Origin: an uncultured Bacteroidota bacterium
GTDB lineage: Bacteria > Bacteroidota > Bacteroidia > AKYH767-A > OLB10
Assembly: GCA_900696575.1 (NCBI GenBank)
Contig: CAADHD010000025.1
Span: forward strand, 211,753 to 275,752
Direction of reading: 5' to 3'
Length of the DNA stretch: 64,000 nucleotides
A model generated the notes under the pieces. That model was not told the origin of the DNA. It searched no databases and saw nothing but the letters and a program-made list of their open reading frames with translations. A program made the translations under genes and the position numbers. The number at the start of each line of letters is the position of its first letter. The stretch's first letter is position 1. This document shows positions 18,383 through 27,012 of the stretch, piece by piece.

Positions 18383-19603
18383 TCAGCCAAACGGAATCAC
18401 CTGCTGAATATGATTCCAAAACTCAGGGTATGATTTTCTTACTACCAAAGGTTCTTCAATTACAATTTTCTCTTTAACGGCTACAGGCGCAAGCGCCAAT
18501 ACCATTCGGTGATCATTGTACGTTTTAAAGCGGTTATCAAGCAGGCGGAAATCGGGAAAAAGCATACACTCATTTTCATTAAACACATCCAGTCTGGCAT
18601 TAAGTTTTATCAGTTCGGTACGGATGGCTTCAATGCGGTCGGTTTCCTTAATCCTCAGATTCCTGATTCCGGTACAGTGCAAACGAATATTATTTGCTGC
18701 AGCAGTTACCAGCATTGTCTGTGCAAGGTCCGGATGATCGGTGAAGTCAATTTGCATCGGCTCTGCTGATACTCTTTCACGCTTACGAATCAAAACACCA
18801 TCATTCATATATTCGGTTTCAACGCCAAATTTTTTAAGCCATTGAGCAATCACCTTGTCGCCCTGACCGGAATCTGCTTTCAGGCCTTTTAATTTGATTT
18901 CTGCTTTGTCTGCTATGGCAGCCATTGAATACCAGCAGGCGGCAGCCGACCAGTCGCCACCAATTTTTATTTCACAGGGTTTAAATTTCTGATGAGTAAC
19001 CTTAATAAAAGAATTGAATTCGCTATAAATTATTCCTGCCTGCTTAAGCATATCGAGCGTAAGTCGGTAATAGGGCTGCGATACCTTCTCATGCGATAAT
19101 TCAATTTCCATTCCTTCGGGTAGCAAAGGTGCAATCAGGAGCAATGCAGAAATATACTGGCTGCTTTCGCTTGCATCTACATACGTTTTTTGTTTAATGA
19201 ACTGCTGTGATACAGGAACTACTTCCACAGGCGGATAATTTTCATTACGAACAAAATTTATGCGGAATCCCAGCCTTCGTAAAGCTTCAGCCAGTTTTCC
19301 CACCGGCCGATTACATAATCTTGCCGAGCCGGTTATAATCCTGTTTTTATTGGTAATGCAGAAATAGGCCAGCAAAAACCGCATGGCTGTACCGCTCTCT
19401 TTCACATCTACCTTGCGTGGTTTTTTTTCGAGAATTTTCTGCAGGACAATGACATCTTCGCAGGTTGATAATCCGCTGTAAGTTATTTTTTTTTCTGAAA
19501 GATGATGCAGCATTAAAACCCTGTTGCTTTCGCTTTTCGAAAAGGGAAGCAATATGTCTGCTTTTAGGCTGGAAGGAAGTGAAAGTTGTTGTACTGAAGC
19601 CAC
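18383..19603 (-). CDS. aroA: 3-phosphoshikimate 1-carboxyvinyltransferase (EPSP synthase)
   Basis: Sixth step of the shikimate pathway: joins shikimate 3-phosphate and PEP. The 406 residues show the substrate-binding FSKSESNRVLML, the ESGTAMRFLLAYF motif, the CNRPVGKLAEAL stretch, GGDWSAAACW, HPDLAQTM, the RIKETDRIEAI motif and the C-terminal YNDHRMVLALAP. Length is slightly short against E. coli (427) but the core is intact. The start codon is GTG at 19603, two bases after the aroB stop. It is the third gene of the aroF-aroB-aroA run. Confidence 0.95.
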   Translation of the reverse strand: MASVQQLSLPSSLKADILLPFSKSESNRVLMLHHLSEKKITYSGLSTCEDVIVLQKILEKKPRKVDVKESGTAMRFLLAYFCITNKNRIITGSARLCNRPVGKLAEALRRLGFRINFVRNENYPPVEVVPVSQQFIKQKTYVDASESSQYISALLLIAPLLPEGMEIELSHEKVSQPYYRLTLDMLKQAGIIYSEFNSFIKVTHQKFKPCEIKIGGDWSAAACWYSMAAIADKAEIKLKGLKADSGQGDKVIAQWLKKFGVETEYMNDGVLIRKRERVSAEPMQIDFTDHPDLAQTMLVTAAANNIRLHCTGIRNLRIKETDRIEAIRTELIKLNARLDVFNENECMLFPDFRLLDNRFKTYNDHRMVLALAPVAVKEKIVIEEPLVVRKSYPEFWNHIQQVIPFG

Positions 19604-19605
19604 GT

Positions 19606-20658
19606 TTATTGATTATGCTGAAAAACGAAATTGGCAAAATGTAAAGCACTGATGACTGCATCCCTGGAAGCAGTTTGTTTCAGCAGGCATGAACCAATGC
19701 CGAAGGGCAAGGAAAAAATCAACTGACCGGAATAATTTTTTTTATCAAATGACATAAAATGAATGATCTGTTCAAAAGCAGATTCAGGAAGAACCGGTAA
19801 ATTGAAATGGCGCTGTATCAGATCAGCAACAGCATTCAATTCTTTTATGGAAACAAGATTTTTCTGAAACGCAATAAACGTTTCGGCTACCATTCCGAAA
19901 GCAACAGCTTCGCCATGCAAAAGCGCTGAAACATCATTCATAAAAAAGCTTTCCATAGCATGGCCAATAGTATGTCCAAAATTCAACGACTGCCTTGCAC
20001 CCTTATCATAGGGGTCTTTGTTTACAATCTTCAATTTTAACTGAGCCGCTTTCCATGCAAAGCGTGAAAACTCATTGGGAGAGATATCAGTATCAGAAAG
20101 TTGTCTGAAAAGTTTTTTATCGGCAATGATGGCGGTTTTAATAATCTCCGCAAAACCGGAAATCAGATTTCTCGTATCAAGCGATTTTAATAAGCCAGGT
20201 TCAATAAGCACAGCGGAGGGAAAATGATAGGTGCCAATAATATTTTTAATTCCAGCTTGATTTAAAGCGGTTTTGCCGCCAAGGGCGGCATCGCACTGTG
20301 CCATAAGCGTAGTAGGAAGGTTAATAAAATCTATGCCTCTTTTAAAAACCGAAGCTGCAAAAGCTCCCGTATCGCAAAGCGTTCCTCCACCAGCATTAAT
20401 CAATACAGATTGCCGGTCGGCTCCTGAAAGCGCAGCAGCCGATACAATATTCTGAACAGCGGCTAAGCTTTTATTCTTTTCTGAAGCATTAAACGGAATG
20501 AGGACATCAGGCTTTAACTCCTCCTTAAGTTTCTTTAGGGAAGGTATTGAAAGATTAGAATCAAATAACAGCATCACGGAGGAATACTTATTCTGCCGAA
20601 TAAACTTTCTTAATTGACTCCACCTTGCGGCAGTATAAAAAAGTTCAGTGCTATTCAT
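19606..20658 (-). CDS. aroB: 3-dehydroquinate synthase
   Basis: Second step of the shikimate pathway; an NAD- and metal-dependent enzyme converting DAHP to 3-dehydroquinate. Visible: GGGTLCDTGAFAASVFKRG, the LPTTLMAQCDAALGGKTALNQ motif, the YHFP loop and the metal-binding LNFGHTIGHAME with HGEAVAFGM. At 350 residues it is of normal length. It overlaps the end of the DAHP synthase gene by eight bases and runs nearly directly into aroA, so the three are likely one transcript. Confidence 0.96.
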   Translation of the reverse strand: MNSTELFYTAARWSQLRKFIRQNKYSSVMLLFDSNLSIPSLKKLKEELKPDVLIPFNASEKNKSLAAVQNIVSAAALSGADRQSVLINAGGGTLCDTGAFAASVFKRGIDFINLPTTLMAQCDAALGGKTALNQAGIKNIIGTYHFPSAVLIEPGLLKSLDTRNLISGFAEIIKTAIIADKKLFRQLSDTDISPNEFSRFAWKAAQLKLKIVNKDPYDKGARQSLNFGHTIGHAMESFFMNDVSALLHGEAVAFGMVAETFIAFQKNLVSIKELNAVADLIQRHFNLPVLPESAFEQIIHFMSFDKKNYSGQLIFSLPFGIGSCLLKQTASRDAVISALHFANFVFQHNQ

Positions 20659-21745
20659 TATTAAGGCCTTCAGCCGGTTTCCTTTCGTTTAGAATGGCAT
20701 TCTGCAGGCGCAGGCTTTCATTATGTATCAGTTCATACAAGCGGTGAACAAAGTCACCGTCAAGACCATGATGAATGCCAAATGGTATTCTGTCTTTGAG
20801 AATTTGTTCCCAGCGTTCCAACTGGAGTACGGTAACATAGTTATCGCGCTTGTACTCCCCTATTTTATCAACAATGCTCTTGCGTGCTGCCAGGATCTGA
20901 ATCAGTTCGTAATCCACCCGGTCTATCTGTCTGCGTAAATCTTCAAGAGTACTTTTAAAAATTACATCGTTGGAATTAGGCTTTCTGATGATCAGTTCAT
21001 TCAATAGCAGGTGCAACTCAGCAGGAGTAATCTGCTGCTCCGCATCACTCAATGCCTGAGAAGGATGGATGTGAGTTTCAACCATGAGCCCCTGCATATC
21101 CAAATCAAGTGCACGCTGGGCAATTTCTTTGAGATATAAACGGTTTCCTGCAATGTGGCTAACATCACATATTACAGGAATGCCTGTCATCCTGCGTTTC
21201 AGTTCAATCACTATTTCCCAATGTGGATTATTTCTGAATTTGGAAGGGCTGTAATTGGAAAATCCCCTGTGAATGGCGATTAATTTTTCAGAACCGGCTT
21301 TTGCCATTCGTTCAATGGCACCCATCCATAATCCAACCTCAGGATTTACAGGGTTTTTAACCATGACAGGAATTCCACTTCCCATTAAAGCATTGGCAAT
21401 CTCCTGCACATAAAACGGGTTCACCGTTGTACGGGCGCCAATCCAAAGTGCATCAATGCCCGCTTTTAGGGCTGCTTCAGTGTGTCGAGCATTGGCTACT
21501 TCAACCGTGGTTTTCAATCCGGTTTCCTCACCGGCTTCCTTCAGCCATTTCAAAGCCACTTCGCCCATTCCTTCAAAAGAATCAGGTCGGGTACGAGGCT
21601 TCCAGATCCCTGCTCTCAGAAACTGAACTTTTCCTGTGGCAGCAATTCCACGTGCAGTTTGAAGCAATTGTTCAGGTGACTCAGCTCCGCAAGGTCCGGC
21701 TACTACCAGTAATCCATCCGGATTATCAGCCCATTTGTTCAGCAT
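20651..21745 (-). CDS. bifunctional DAHP synthase / chorismate mutase
   Basis: A 364-residue fusion. Residues about 1-265 are a 3-deoxy-7-phosphoheptulonate synthase of the KDO8P-synthase-like type (VVAGPCGAESPEQL, RAGIWKPRTRPDSFEG, IWIGART region, VMVKNPVNP, VICDVSHIAGNR). Residues about 270-355 are an AroQ-type chorismate mutase (LRRQIDRVDYELIQILAARKS). It commits carbon to the shikimate pathway and also turns chorismate into prephenate for Phe/Tyr; the mutase domain may provide feedback control in cis. This fusion is typical of Bacteroidota. It is the first gene of the minus-strand run through aroB and aroA. Confidence 0.95.
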   Translation of the reverse strand: MLNKWADNPDGLLVVAGPCGAESPEQLLQTARGIAATGKVQFLRAGIWKPRTRPDSFEGMGEVALKWLKEAGEETGLKTTVEVANARHTEAALKAGIDALWIGARTTVNPFYVQEIANALMGSGIPVMVKNPVNPEVGLWMGAIERMAKAGSEKLIAIHRGFSNYSPSKFRNNPHWEIVIELKRRMTGIPVICDVSHIAGNRLYLKEIAQRALDLDMQGLMVETHIHPSQALSDAEQQITPAELHLLLNELIIRKPNSNDVIFKSTLEDLRRQIDRVDYELIQILAARKSIVDKIGEYKRDNYVTVLQLERWEQILKDRIPFGIHHGLDGDFVHRLYELIHNESLRLQNAILNERKPAEGLNNE

Positions 21746-21767
21746 TTTACTTTGCTTATTGAAGGCT

Positions 21768-21775
21768 CAAATGTA
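21768..21775 (-). promoter_or_regulatory. possible -7 element of the aro operon
   Basis: Minus strand reads TACATTTG, matching TAnnTTTG, 22 bases before the DAHP synthase start codon. I find no convincing -33 TTG upstream. Confidence 0.4.
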
Positions 21776-21865
21776 AGGAAGCACAATGCAAATCAGCTTA
21801 AGAAAAACCTTTCTGAAAATGAATCGTTAATTAAAAAACTGTCTGTTAAAGAGCTTAAATCTGTT

Positions 21866-21896
21866 GACAACATCACTGAATAAATTTATTTTTGAT
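21866..21896 (+). promoter_or_regulatory. Bacteroidota-type promoter of the second vWA gene
   Basis: TTG at 21866-21868 (in TTGAC) and TATTTTTG at 21889-21896 are 20 bases apart, matching the -33/-7 consensus. The GTG start at 21934 follows 37 bases later. Confidence 0.65.
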
Positions 21897-21933
21897 CAGT
21901 ATTCCAATTCATCCCAACAACTATTTTTGAAAA

Positions 21934-23007
21934 GTGAGACTTCGTTTAGTTATAATTATTTCAACCCTATTACTGCTTTCTGCCTTTAAGCGTACAGGAA
22001 ATCAGGAGTATAAGCAGGTTGACCTCGTTTTTTGCGTTGATCTCAGCGCAAGCACCAATGGTATTTTGCATGACATCCGAACCGGCATGTGGACAATAGC
22101 CAATAAAATTAACGGAAAAAACAATACCCTAACCCGAATCGGGGTAGTTGGATATGCCCGCCCGAGTTTTGGGGCTACCAACGGATATGTGAAAATTATT
22201 TCAAACCTCACTACCGATTACGATAAGTTGGGGTATGACCTCTATCAATTGAAGGCACAAATAGAAAAGGGAGACCATTTTGTGCCCAATGCACTTTATG
22301 AAACATTGACTAAAATTTCATGGAGTTCCGGTCCGGCTACTAACCGGATAGTTTACCTTATAGGCAACGGCAGCGCCTTTACTGGGCCGCTTAACCTGGT
22401 GAATATTTGCGAAGATTTTACATCAAGAAAAATAACAGTTCACAGTGTTTATGTTGTAGCTTCACAGCAGGATGAAGTCAATGAAAAGGGATACCAAACT
22501 GTGGCAGAAATTACGGGAGGTGAATTTTTCAGGATGAAGCCTTCTCAAAAGATTTTATGGGAAGATAACCGGGAAAAAGCAGGTGTTTATTATAAAATGA
22601 ATCACGCTTTTAACAGTACCATGCTGTTTTATACTCAGGATGCTAACGATAGAAAAAAATACACATTCGAAACAGATAAATACGTACTTCAAAACAGTAC
22701 TGGTGCTTTTATGCAGCGGCTGCGTTACAAAGCATCAGACCAGTACCGGCATGCTGCCGAAAGTTATGACCTTACAAGTTATTACCTTAAAAACAGGACA
22801 CTTCCCCAAAAAATCAATCTGGAGTTTCTTGCTAAAAATGACAGAGTTACCTCTCTTGAACAGATTGAAAAAAGTGTAAGGCAGAAAGCCCTTGCCCGTA
22901 CAAAACTTTGTGAAGAAATCAATTACGTGTTCCGCGAAGCAGTAATTGAAGAACCGGCAACAGAAGATTCGGTTTTCAAACAGATAATTCTGAAAAACAT
23001 TCAATAG
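21934..23007 (+). CDS. secreted vWA-domain protein, copy 2 (uncharacterised family)
   Basis: A 357-residue exported protein with an N-terminal hydrophobic signal (about 5-18) and a vWA domain with MIDAS D36-L-S38-A-S40 followed by TNG. It is paralogous to the protein at 3802-4869. Shared segments are DLSxSTNG, hxD-hR, the SFGxxNxYV block, SxLTxxYD, EKGDxxVxxAL, SWS and a GN-ending strand. The C-terminus shares YK, DLxxYxKxxxLP and a final EAxxxxxxDS-h-F pattern. Export without a lipobox suggests a periplasmic or surface location. The start is GTG; no upstream in-frame ATG exists. The next gene begins 38 bases later on the same strand. No metal partner or ligand is evident. Confidence 0.75.
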   Translation: MRLRLVIIISTLLLLSAFKRTGNQEYKQVDLVFCVDLSASTNGILHDIRTGMWTIANKINGKNNTLTRIGVVGYARPSFGATNGYVKIISNLTTDYDKLGYDLYQLKAQIEKGDHFVPNALYETLTKISWSSGPATNRIVYLIGNGSAFTGPLNLVNICEDFTSRKITVHSVYVVASQQDEVNEKGYQTVAEITGGEFFRMKPSQKILWEDNREKAGVYYKMNHAFNSTMLFYTQDANDRKKYTFETDKYVLQNSTGAFMQRLRYKASDQYRHAAESYDLTSYYLKNRTLPQKINLEFLAKNDRVTSLEQIEKSVRQKALARTKLCEEINYVFREAVIEEPATEDSVFKQIILKNIQ

Positions 23008-23028
23008 TTCTTTTACGGTTAACAACCT

Positions 23029-23036
23029 TACCTTTG
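23029..23036 (+). promoter_or_regulatory. possible -7 element before the YvlD-like gene
   Basis: TACCTTTG matches TAnnTTTG and lies nine bases before the ATG at 23046. A transcript from it would have almost no leader. No clear -33 is present. Confidence 0.35.
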
Positions 23037-23045
23037 TTTAATTAC

Positions 23046-23393
23046 ATGAAATTTATACTTGATACCATCCTTTCCACCCTTTCCATTATGGTGGTTGCTT
23101 ACCTGATGGAACCTTATATAACAGTTGACGGATTCAGTACTTCTTTGATTTTGGCACTGGTGCTTGCTGCTCTTAACTATATCGTTAAACCTATACTTGT
23201 ATTTCTGACCTTACCGGTAACCATTCTCACTTTAGGCCTCTTTCTGCTGGCCATTAATACTTTTATTGTTCTGATGGCTTCTTCCTTAGTTAAAGGGTTT
23301 TATGTTGAAAATTTCTGGTGGGCTATGCTATTCAGCATGGTCCTTTCACTGGTTACTTCCATATTTACAACACTGGCATCAAAAAATAATTAA
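23046..23393 (+). CDS. YvlD/PF04020-family four-helix membrane protein
   Basis: A 115-residue inner-membrane protein with four predicted hydrophobic helices, matching the family labelled phage holin superfamily IV (PF04020, YvlD). Family signature: the ALVLAALNYIVKPILVFLTLPVTILTLGLFL stretch (about residues 38-68), with NxxVKPhLxhLTLPhTxLTLGhF spacing. Despite the family name there is no phage context. I use ATG 23046 rather than TTG 23034. Its stop overlaps the convergent propeller gene by four bases. Function unknown. Confidence 0.88.
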   Translation: MKFILDTILSTLSIMVVAYLMEPYITVDGFSTSLILALVLAALNYIVKPILVFLTLPVTILTLGLFLLAINTFIVLMASSLVKGFYVENFWWAMLFSMVLSLVTSIFTTLASKNN

Positions 23394-24286
23394 GGTTTAT
23401 TGCCTTGATAAGTTACCAATGCCAGCCAGTTTCCATCTTTACTTACAGCAAGGCGGTAAAAATTACCCGGTGTTTCCTTAAAGTCCGCCAGCATAATCCA
23501 CTCTGACTTTTTATGATTCCATTCATACAGATTTCCATTATACCCCATCCATACATTACCCTCAGGAGTAATGGCGAAATCATCACTGTGCTTTAAGGCA
23601 GGACACCATTCGGCCGTCATTTCATTCTGCAAATCATAACGCATGATAGTTCCGGTTGAATCGGTTGTTTTTATCATGTAACACACTTCTCCGGAAGTAA
23701 TGCTTCCGAAACACCTTCCGGCCTTTTCTGACATCAATGAAATATACTGCTGCGATGGCAAATTAAAAATCTGTAATTCCATTTTTTTATTGTTCAATAC
23801 TGCCAGAGCGACATCGTTTTTTCCTATCCAACCGTAGTAAGCAACCGAATCGTTGAAATTAACAAGCAACCCGGCATTAAAATCATTTTCCTTATTAAGA
23901 GAATAAAGCCTTTGTGCTTTATCCATATCTACCCTGACAACAGAAATTTTATCAGCTTCATACATCACGGGCGAATACTCACTTTCCCGGGTATCAGTAA
24001 TTTTTTCAATGGAAGAGTCTTGCAACGTTAAAGCATACACATCGGTTTGAAGGGTATCGGTAGAAGATACAAAGAGTAATTGTTTACTGTCGGGAGTAAA
24101 GGAAGGCTGATTATTATAGCGGTTGCCGGTGTTGATCTTTTTAGCATTTACAAACGAGTACTTGTTGGCTGATGTGTCCTTCTTTATTTTGAACAACCAG
24201 ATGTCTGTAACAGGCATTTGTGCAAAATACAGAGCAGGATTAAGGAGTAATGCAACAATAACAGGCAACGATTTAAAATTTGACAT
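23390..24286 (-). CDS. exported TolB/WD40-like beta-propeller protein
   Basis: A 298-residue protein with a signal peptide (about 1-22, cleavage near YFAQ). Repeated blades of PD40/TolB style follow (NQPSFTPDSKQLLFVSST, ESEYSPVMYEADKI, DDFAITPEGNVWMGYNG, YRLAVSKDGNWLALV). It probably acts in the periplasm as a binding scaffold; no catalytic residues are apparent. It lies two bases after the unknown membrane-protein gene (24289-24960), so they are likely co-transcribed. Specific function unknown. Confidence 0.65.
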   Translation of the reverse strand: MSNFKSLPVIVALLLNPALYFAQMPVTDIWLFKIKKDTSANKYSFVNAKKINTGNRYNNQPSFTPDSKQLLFVSSTDTLQTDVYALTLQDSSIEKITDTRESEYSPVMYEADKISVVRVDMDKAQRLYSLNKENDFNAGLLVNFNDSVAYYGWIGKNDVALAVLNNKKMELQIFNLPSQQYISLMSEKAGRCFGSITSGEVCYMIKTTDSTGTIMRYDLQNEMTAEWCPALKHSDDFAITPEGNVWMGYNGNLYEWNHKKSEWIMLADFKETPGNFYRLAVSKDGNWLALVTYQGNKP

Positions 24287-24288
24287 GG

Positions 24289-24960
24289 TTATTTTGATTT
24301 AAAAATAGTTTTTTCAGAATTCTTTATTTCAACAGTAACTTCTTTGGTTTCTAAAGAACCGGGAGGACAATGGATTAAAAAACTTATTAAAGTATCACCC
24401 GAAAGTTTAAACTCCTCAATATGCTCAGGCGGGCACTCAAGGTGTATGTGACGGGCAATGGTTTTTGTAATTCCGGCATGGCGTTTTACAATTTTATAGA
24501 GGATAACCCCTTCCATATTAGCCAGCATTGAATTATGCCTTTCAATGTAATAATACTCCATACCTGTTGCGAAAGGTTTGCCGGCTAAGTCTGCCTTCTT
24601 ATAAAAAGCAATAGCACTGATTAAGGTAGATGGGCTGTAAACAAAAACGGGAAGCGTTAACATAAAAAGTGAGAAATAAATTCTCAGCAGGATATTGGCA
24701 ACCATACGAAGCATGTAACCCGAAAGAACAACACCGGTGCATATAGAAAACAGAAAAAGAAAATGATGGTTAAAAAAAGACTGTTCATCATTTCCTGAAA
24801 GCCATACCACAAAAAATGCTGCAAAAAGCAGAAAATGAAAAATCATCAGTGTATTGATTACCCTTTTGCTAATGCGAGCACCAACCATCATCAGCACCAG
24901 CCCGGTAACAACACTGAGGATGTAAATGATTATGGCGGCAATAAAAAGGTTATAGGACAT
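24289..24960 (-). CDS. unknown membrane protein
   Basis: A 223-residue protein I do not recognise. The first half has about four hydrophobic segments (residues 5-27, 37-54, 65-84, 90-110). The second half is soluble with alternating strands and contains HIHLECPPEHIEEF and LIHCPPGSLE, two Cys-Pro-Pro motifs about 28 residues apart. It is two bases upstream of the propeller gene and nine bases downstream of uvrB on the same strand, so it may be read through from uvrB. Confidence 0.55.
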   Translation of the reverse strand: MSYNLFIAAIIIYILSVVTGLVLMMVGARISKRVINTLMIFHFLLFAAFFVVWLSGNDEQSFFNHHFLFLFSICTGVVLSGYMLRMVANILLRIYFSLFMLTLPVFVYSPSTLISAIAFYKKADLAGKPFATGMEYYYIERHNSMLANMEGVILYKIVKRHAGITKTIARHIHLECPPEHIEEFKLSGDTLISFLIHCPPGSLETKEVTVEIKNSEKTIFKSK

Positions 24961-24969
24961 GGTGCAACA

Positions 24970-26991
24970 TTACAGCGATTCAATCATTTTTTCAATTTCA
25001 AGTATCTCATCGCGCAAACGGGCTGCTTCCATAAAATCAAGTTGCCTGGCAGCTGTTTCCATTCTTGACCGTGTTTCAGCCATAAGTTTTTTTAACTGGT
25101 CGCGGTTCATGTAAGCCACTATCGGGTCGGCCGCAACACTTTTCTTGTCTGCTTCGGAATAAGAATCCGTTGCGGTTCTGCGCGAAGCCGCCACCATAGT
25201 CTGCGCTTCAATTTCTGCTCTTGATTTTACAACAGGTTTAGGAGTGATGTTATGCTGTTTGTTCCATTCCAATTGTTTCATGCGCCTACGATTGGTTTCA
25301 TCCATCATCCGCTGCATGGAGTCGGTTATTTTTTCGGCATAGAGTATAACACGTCCGTTAATATGCCGGGCAGCCCTCCCTGCTGTTTGGGTAAGCGAAC
25401 GTGAACTTCGTAAAAAACCTTCTTTATCGGCATCAAGAATGGCAACCAGTGAAACCTCAGGCAAATCAAGTCCTTCGCGCAACAGGTTGATTCCGATAAG
25501 CACATCAAAATTTCCAAGACGTAAATCACGGAGCAATTCCACCCTTTCAATGGTATCCACATCGCTGTGAATGTATTTACACTTAATGTTCAGCTTCGCC
25601 ATGTATTTTGACAGTTCCTCGGCCATGCGCTTGGTTAAGGTGGTTACCAGCACACGTTCTCCTTTGCTGATAATTTTATCAATCTCATCCAGCAAATCAT
25701 CCACTTGATTAACAGCCGGTCTTACTTCAACAAGCGGGTCAGGCAAACCGGTTGGCCTAATCACTTGCTCTACCACTACTCCTTCGCTTTTCTGAATTTC
25801 AAAATCGCCCGGTGTTGCACTTACAAATATGACCTGTCCAATGGCATTTTCAAACTCATTAAATGTAAGCGGACGGTTATCCAAGGCAGAAGGTAATCGG
25901 AATCCATATTCCACCAAATTTACTTTCCGCGAACGGTCGCCACCATACATCGCTCTGATTTGAGGAATAGTTACATGGCTTTCATCAATTACCAGCACAT
26001 AATCTTCAGGAAAATAATCAAGCAGGCAAAAGGGCCTCTCTCCCTGATTTCGCCCGTCAAAATAGCGCGAATAATTTTCTATACCCGAACAGTAGCCCAA
26101 CTCGCGAATCATCTCCAGATCATGCGTAACACGGTCTTCCAATCTTTTTGCTTCCAAATTTCTGCCTTGATCTTTAAAGTACTCGACCTGCTTTACCATA
26201 TCTTCCTGAATTTGCCAGATAGCATTCAATTGCTTTTTCTGATCGGTCATGAAAATATTGGCCGGAAAGACGGCAATATGCTCGTGGGCATCTATTTTTC
26301 TTCCTGAGGATGGATGAATAGATTGAATTTCTTCAATTTCATCACCAAAAAAAATGATGCGGTAAGCAAAATCAGCATAAGCCGGAAAAATGTCTACAGT
26401 TTCTCCGCTTACACGAAAGGTGCCTCGGTGAAACTCGGTAGAGGTGCGCGCATAAAGCGAGCTTACAAACTGATGCAGCATTTTATTACGACTAATGATC
26501 TGGCCTTTCTGCAATCGGATGATACCGTTTAAAAAATCTGCAGGGTTGCCCAAACCATAAATACACGAAACCGAAGAAACAACAATTACATCCCTCCTTC
26601 CCGAAAGCAGGGAAGAAGTAGTGCTCAGGCGAAGTTTCTCAATTTCATCATTGATGGATAAATCTTTTTCTATGTAGGTATTGGTAGAAGGAATGTAAGC
26701 CTCGGGCTGATAGTAATCATAGTAACTCACAAAATACTCAACTGCATTGTCAGGAAAAAACTGTTTAAATTCTCCATAGAGTTGAGCTGCCAAGGTTTTA
26801 TTATGACTCAAAACCAGTGCAGGTCTTCTGATACATTCAATCACATTTGCAACAGAAAAAGTTTTTCCTGAACCGGTTACGCCCATTAAAGTCTGGTACT
26901 TGTCTCCGCGCTTCAACCCGTCAACAAGCTGGCGAATGGCTTCCGGCTGATCACCGGTAGGCTTATAGTTCGAAACCAGTTTGAAATCCAT
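24970..26991 (-). CDS. uvrB: excinuclease ABC subunit B
   Basis: 673 residues, the same length as E. coli UvrB. The damage-verifying helicase of nucleotide excision repair. Seen in order: Walker A GVTGSGKTF (about residue 40), the beta-hairpin YYDYYQPEAYIP, DEIEKLR, DESHVTIPQ (helicase motif II), SATPGDFE, RPTGLPDP, the LREGLDLPEVSLVAILDADKEGF block, QTAGRAARH (motif VI) and a C-terminal UVR domain for UvrA/UvrC contact (about 635-670). It follows the polysaccharide genes on the same strand after 21 bases. Nothing unusual inside. Confidence 0.98.
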   Translation of the reverse strand: MDFKLVSNYKPTGDQPEAIRQLVDGLKRGDKYQTLMGVTGSGKTFSVANVIECIRRPALVLSHNKTLAAQLYGEFKQFFPDNAVEYFVSYYDYYQPEAYIPSTNTYIEKDLSINDEIEKLRLSTTSSLLSGRRDVIVVSSVSCIYGLGNPADFLNGIIRLQKGQIISRNKMLHQFVSSLYARTSTEFHRGTFRVSGETVDIFPAYADFAYRIIFFGDEIEEIQSIHPSSGRKIDAHEHIAVFPANIFMTDQKKQLNAIWQIQEDMVKQVEYFKDQGRNLEAKRLEDRVTHDLEMIRELGYCSGIENYSRYFDGRNQGERPFCLLDYFPEDYVLVIDESHVTIPQIRAMYGGDRSRKVNLVEYGFRLPSALDNRPLTFNEFENAIGQVIFVSATPGDFEIQKSEGVVVEQVIRPTGLPDPLVEVRPAVNQVDDLLDEIDKIISKGERVLVTTLTKRMAEELSKYMAKLNIKCKYIHSDVDTIERVELLRDLRLGNFDVLIGINLLREGLDLPEVSLVAILDADKEGFLRSSRSLTQTAGRAARHINGRVILYAEKITDSMQRMMDETNRRRMKQLEWNKQHNITPKPVVKSRAEIEAQTMVAASRRTATDSYSEADKKSVAADPIVAYMNRDQLKKLMAETRSRMETAARQLDFMEAARLRDEILEIEKMIESL

Positions 26992-27012
26992 CAGACAAAA
27001 TTAGCCAATGCA

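Noticed and set aside
23046-23393. Prophage remnant suggested by the phage-holin family name
   Set aside because: The PF04020/YvlD family is widespread in non-phage chromosomes; there is no integrase, capsid, lysin or attachment site nearby.
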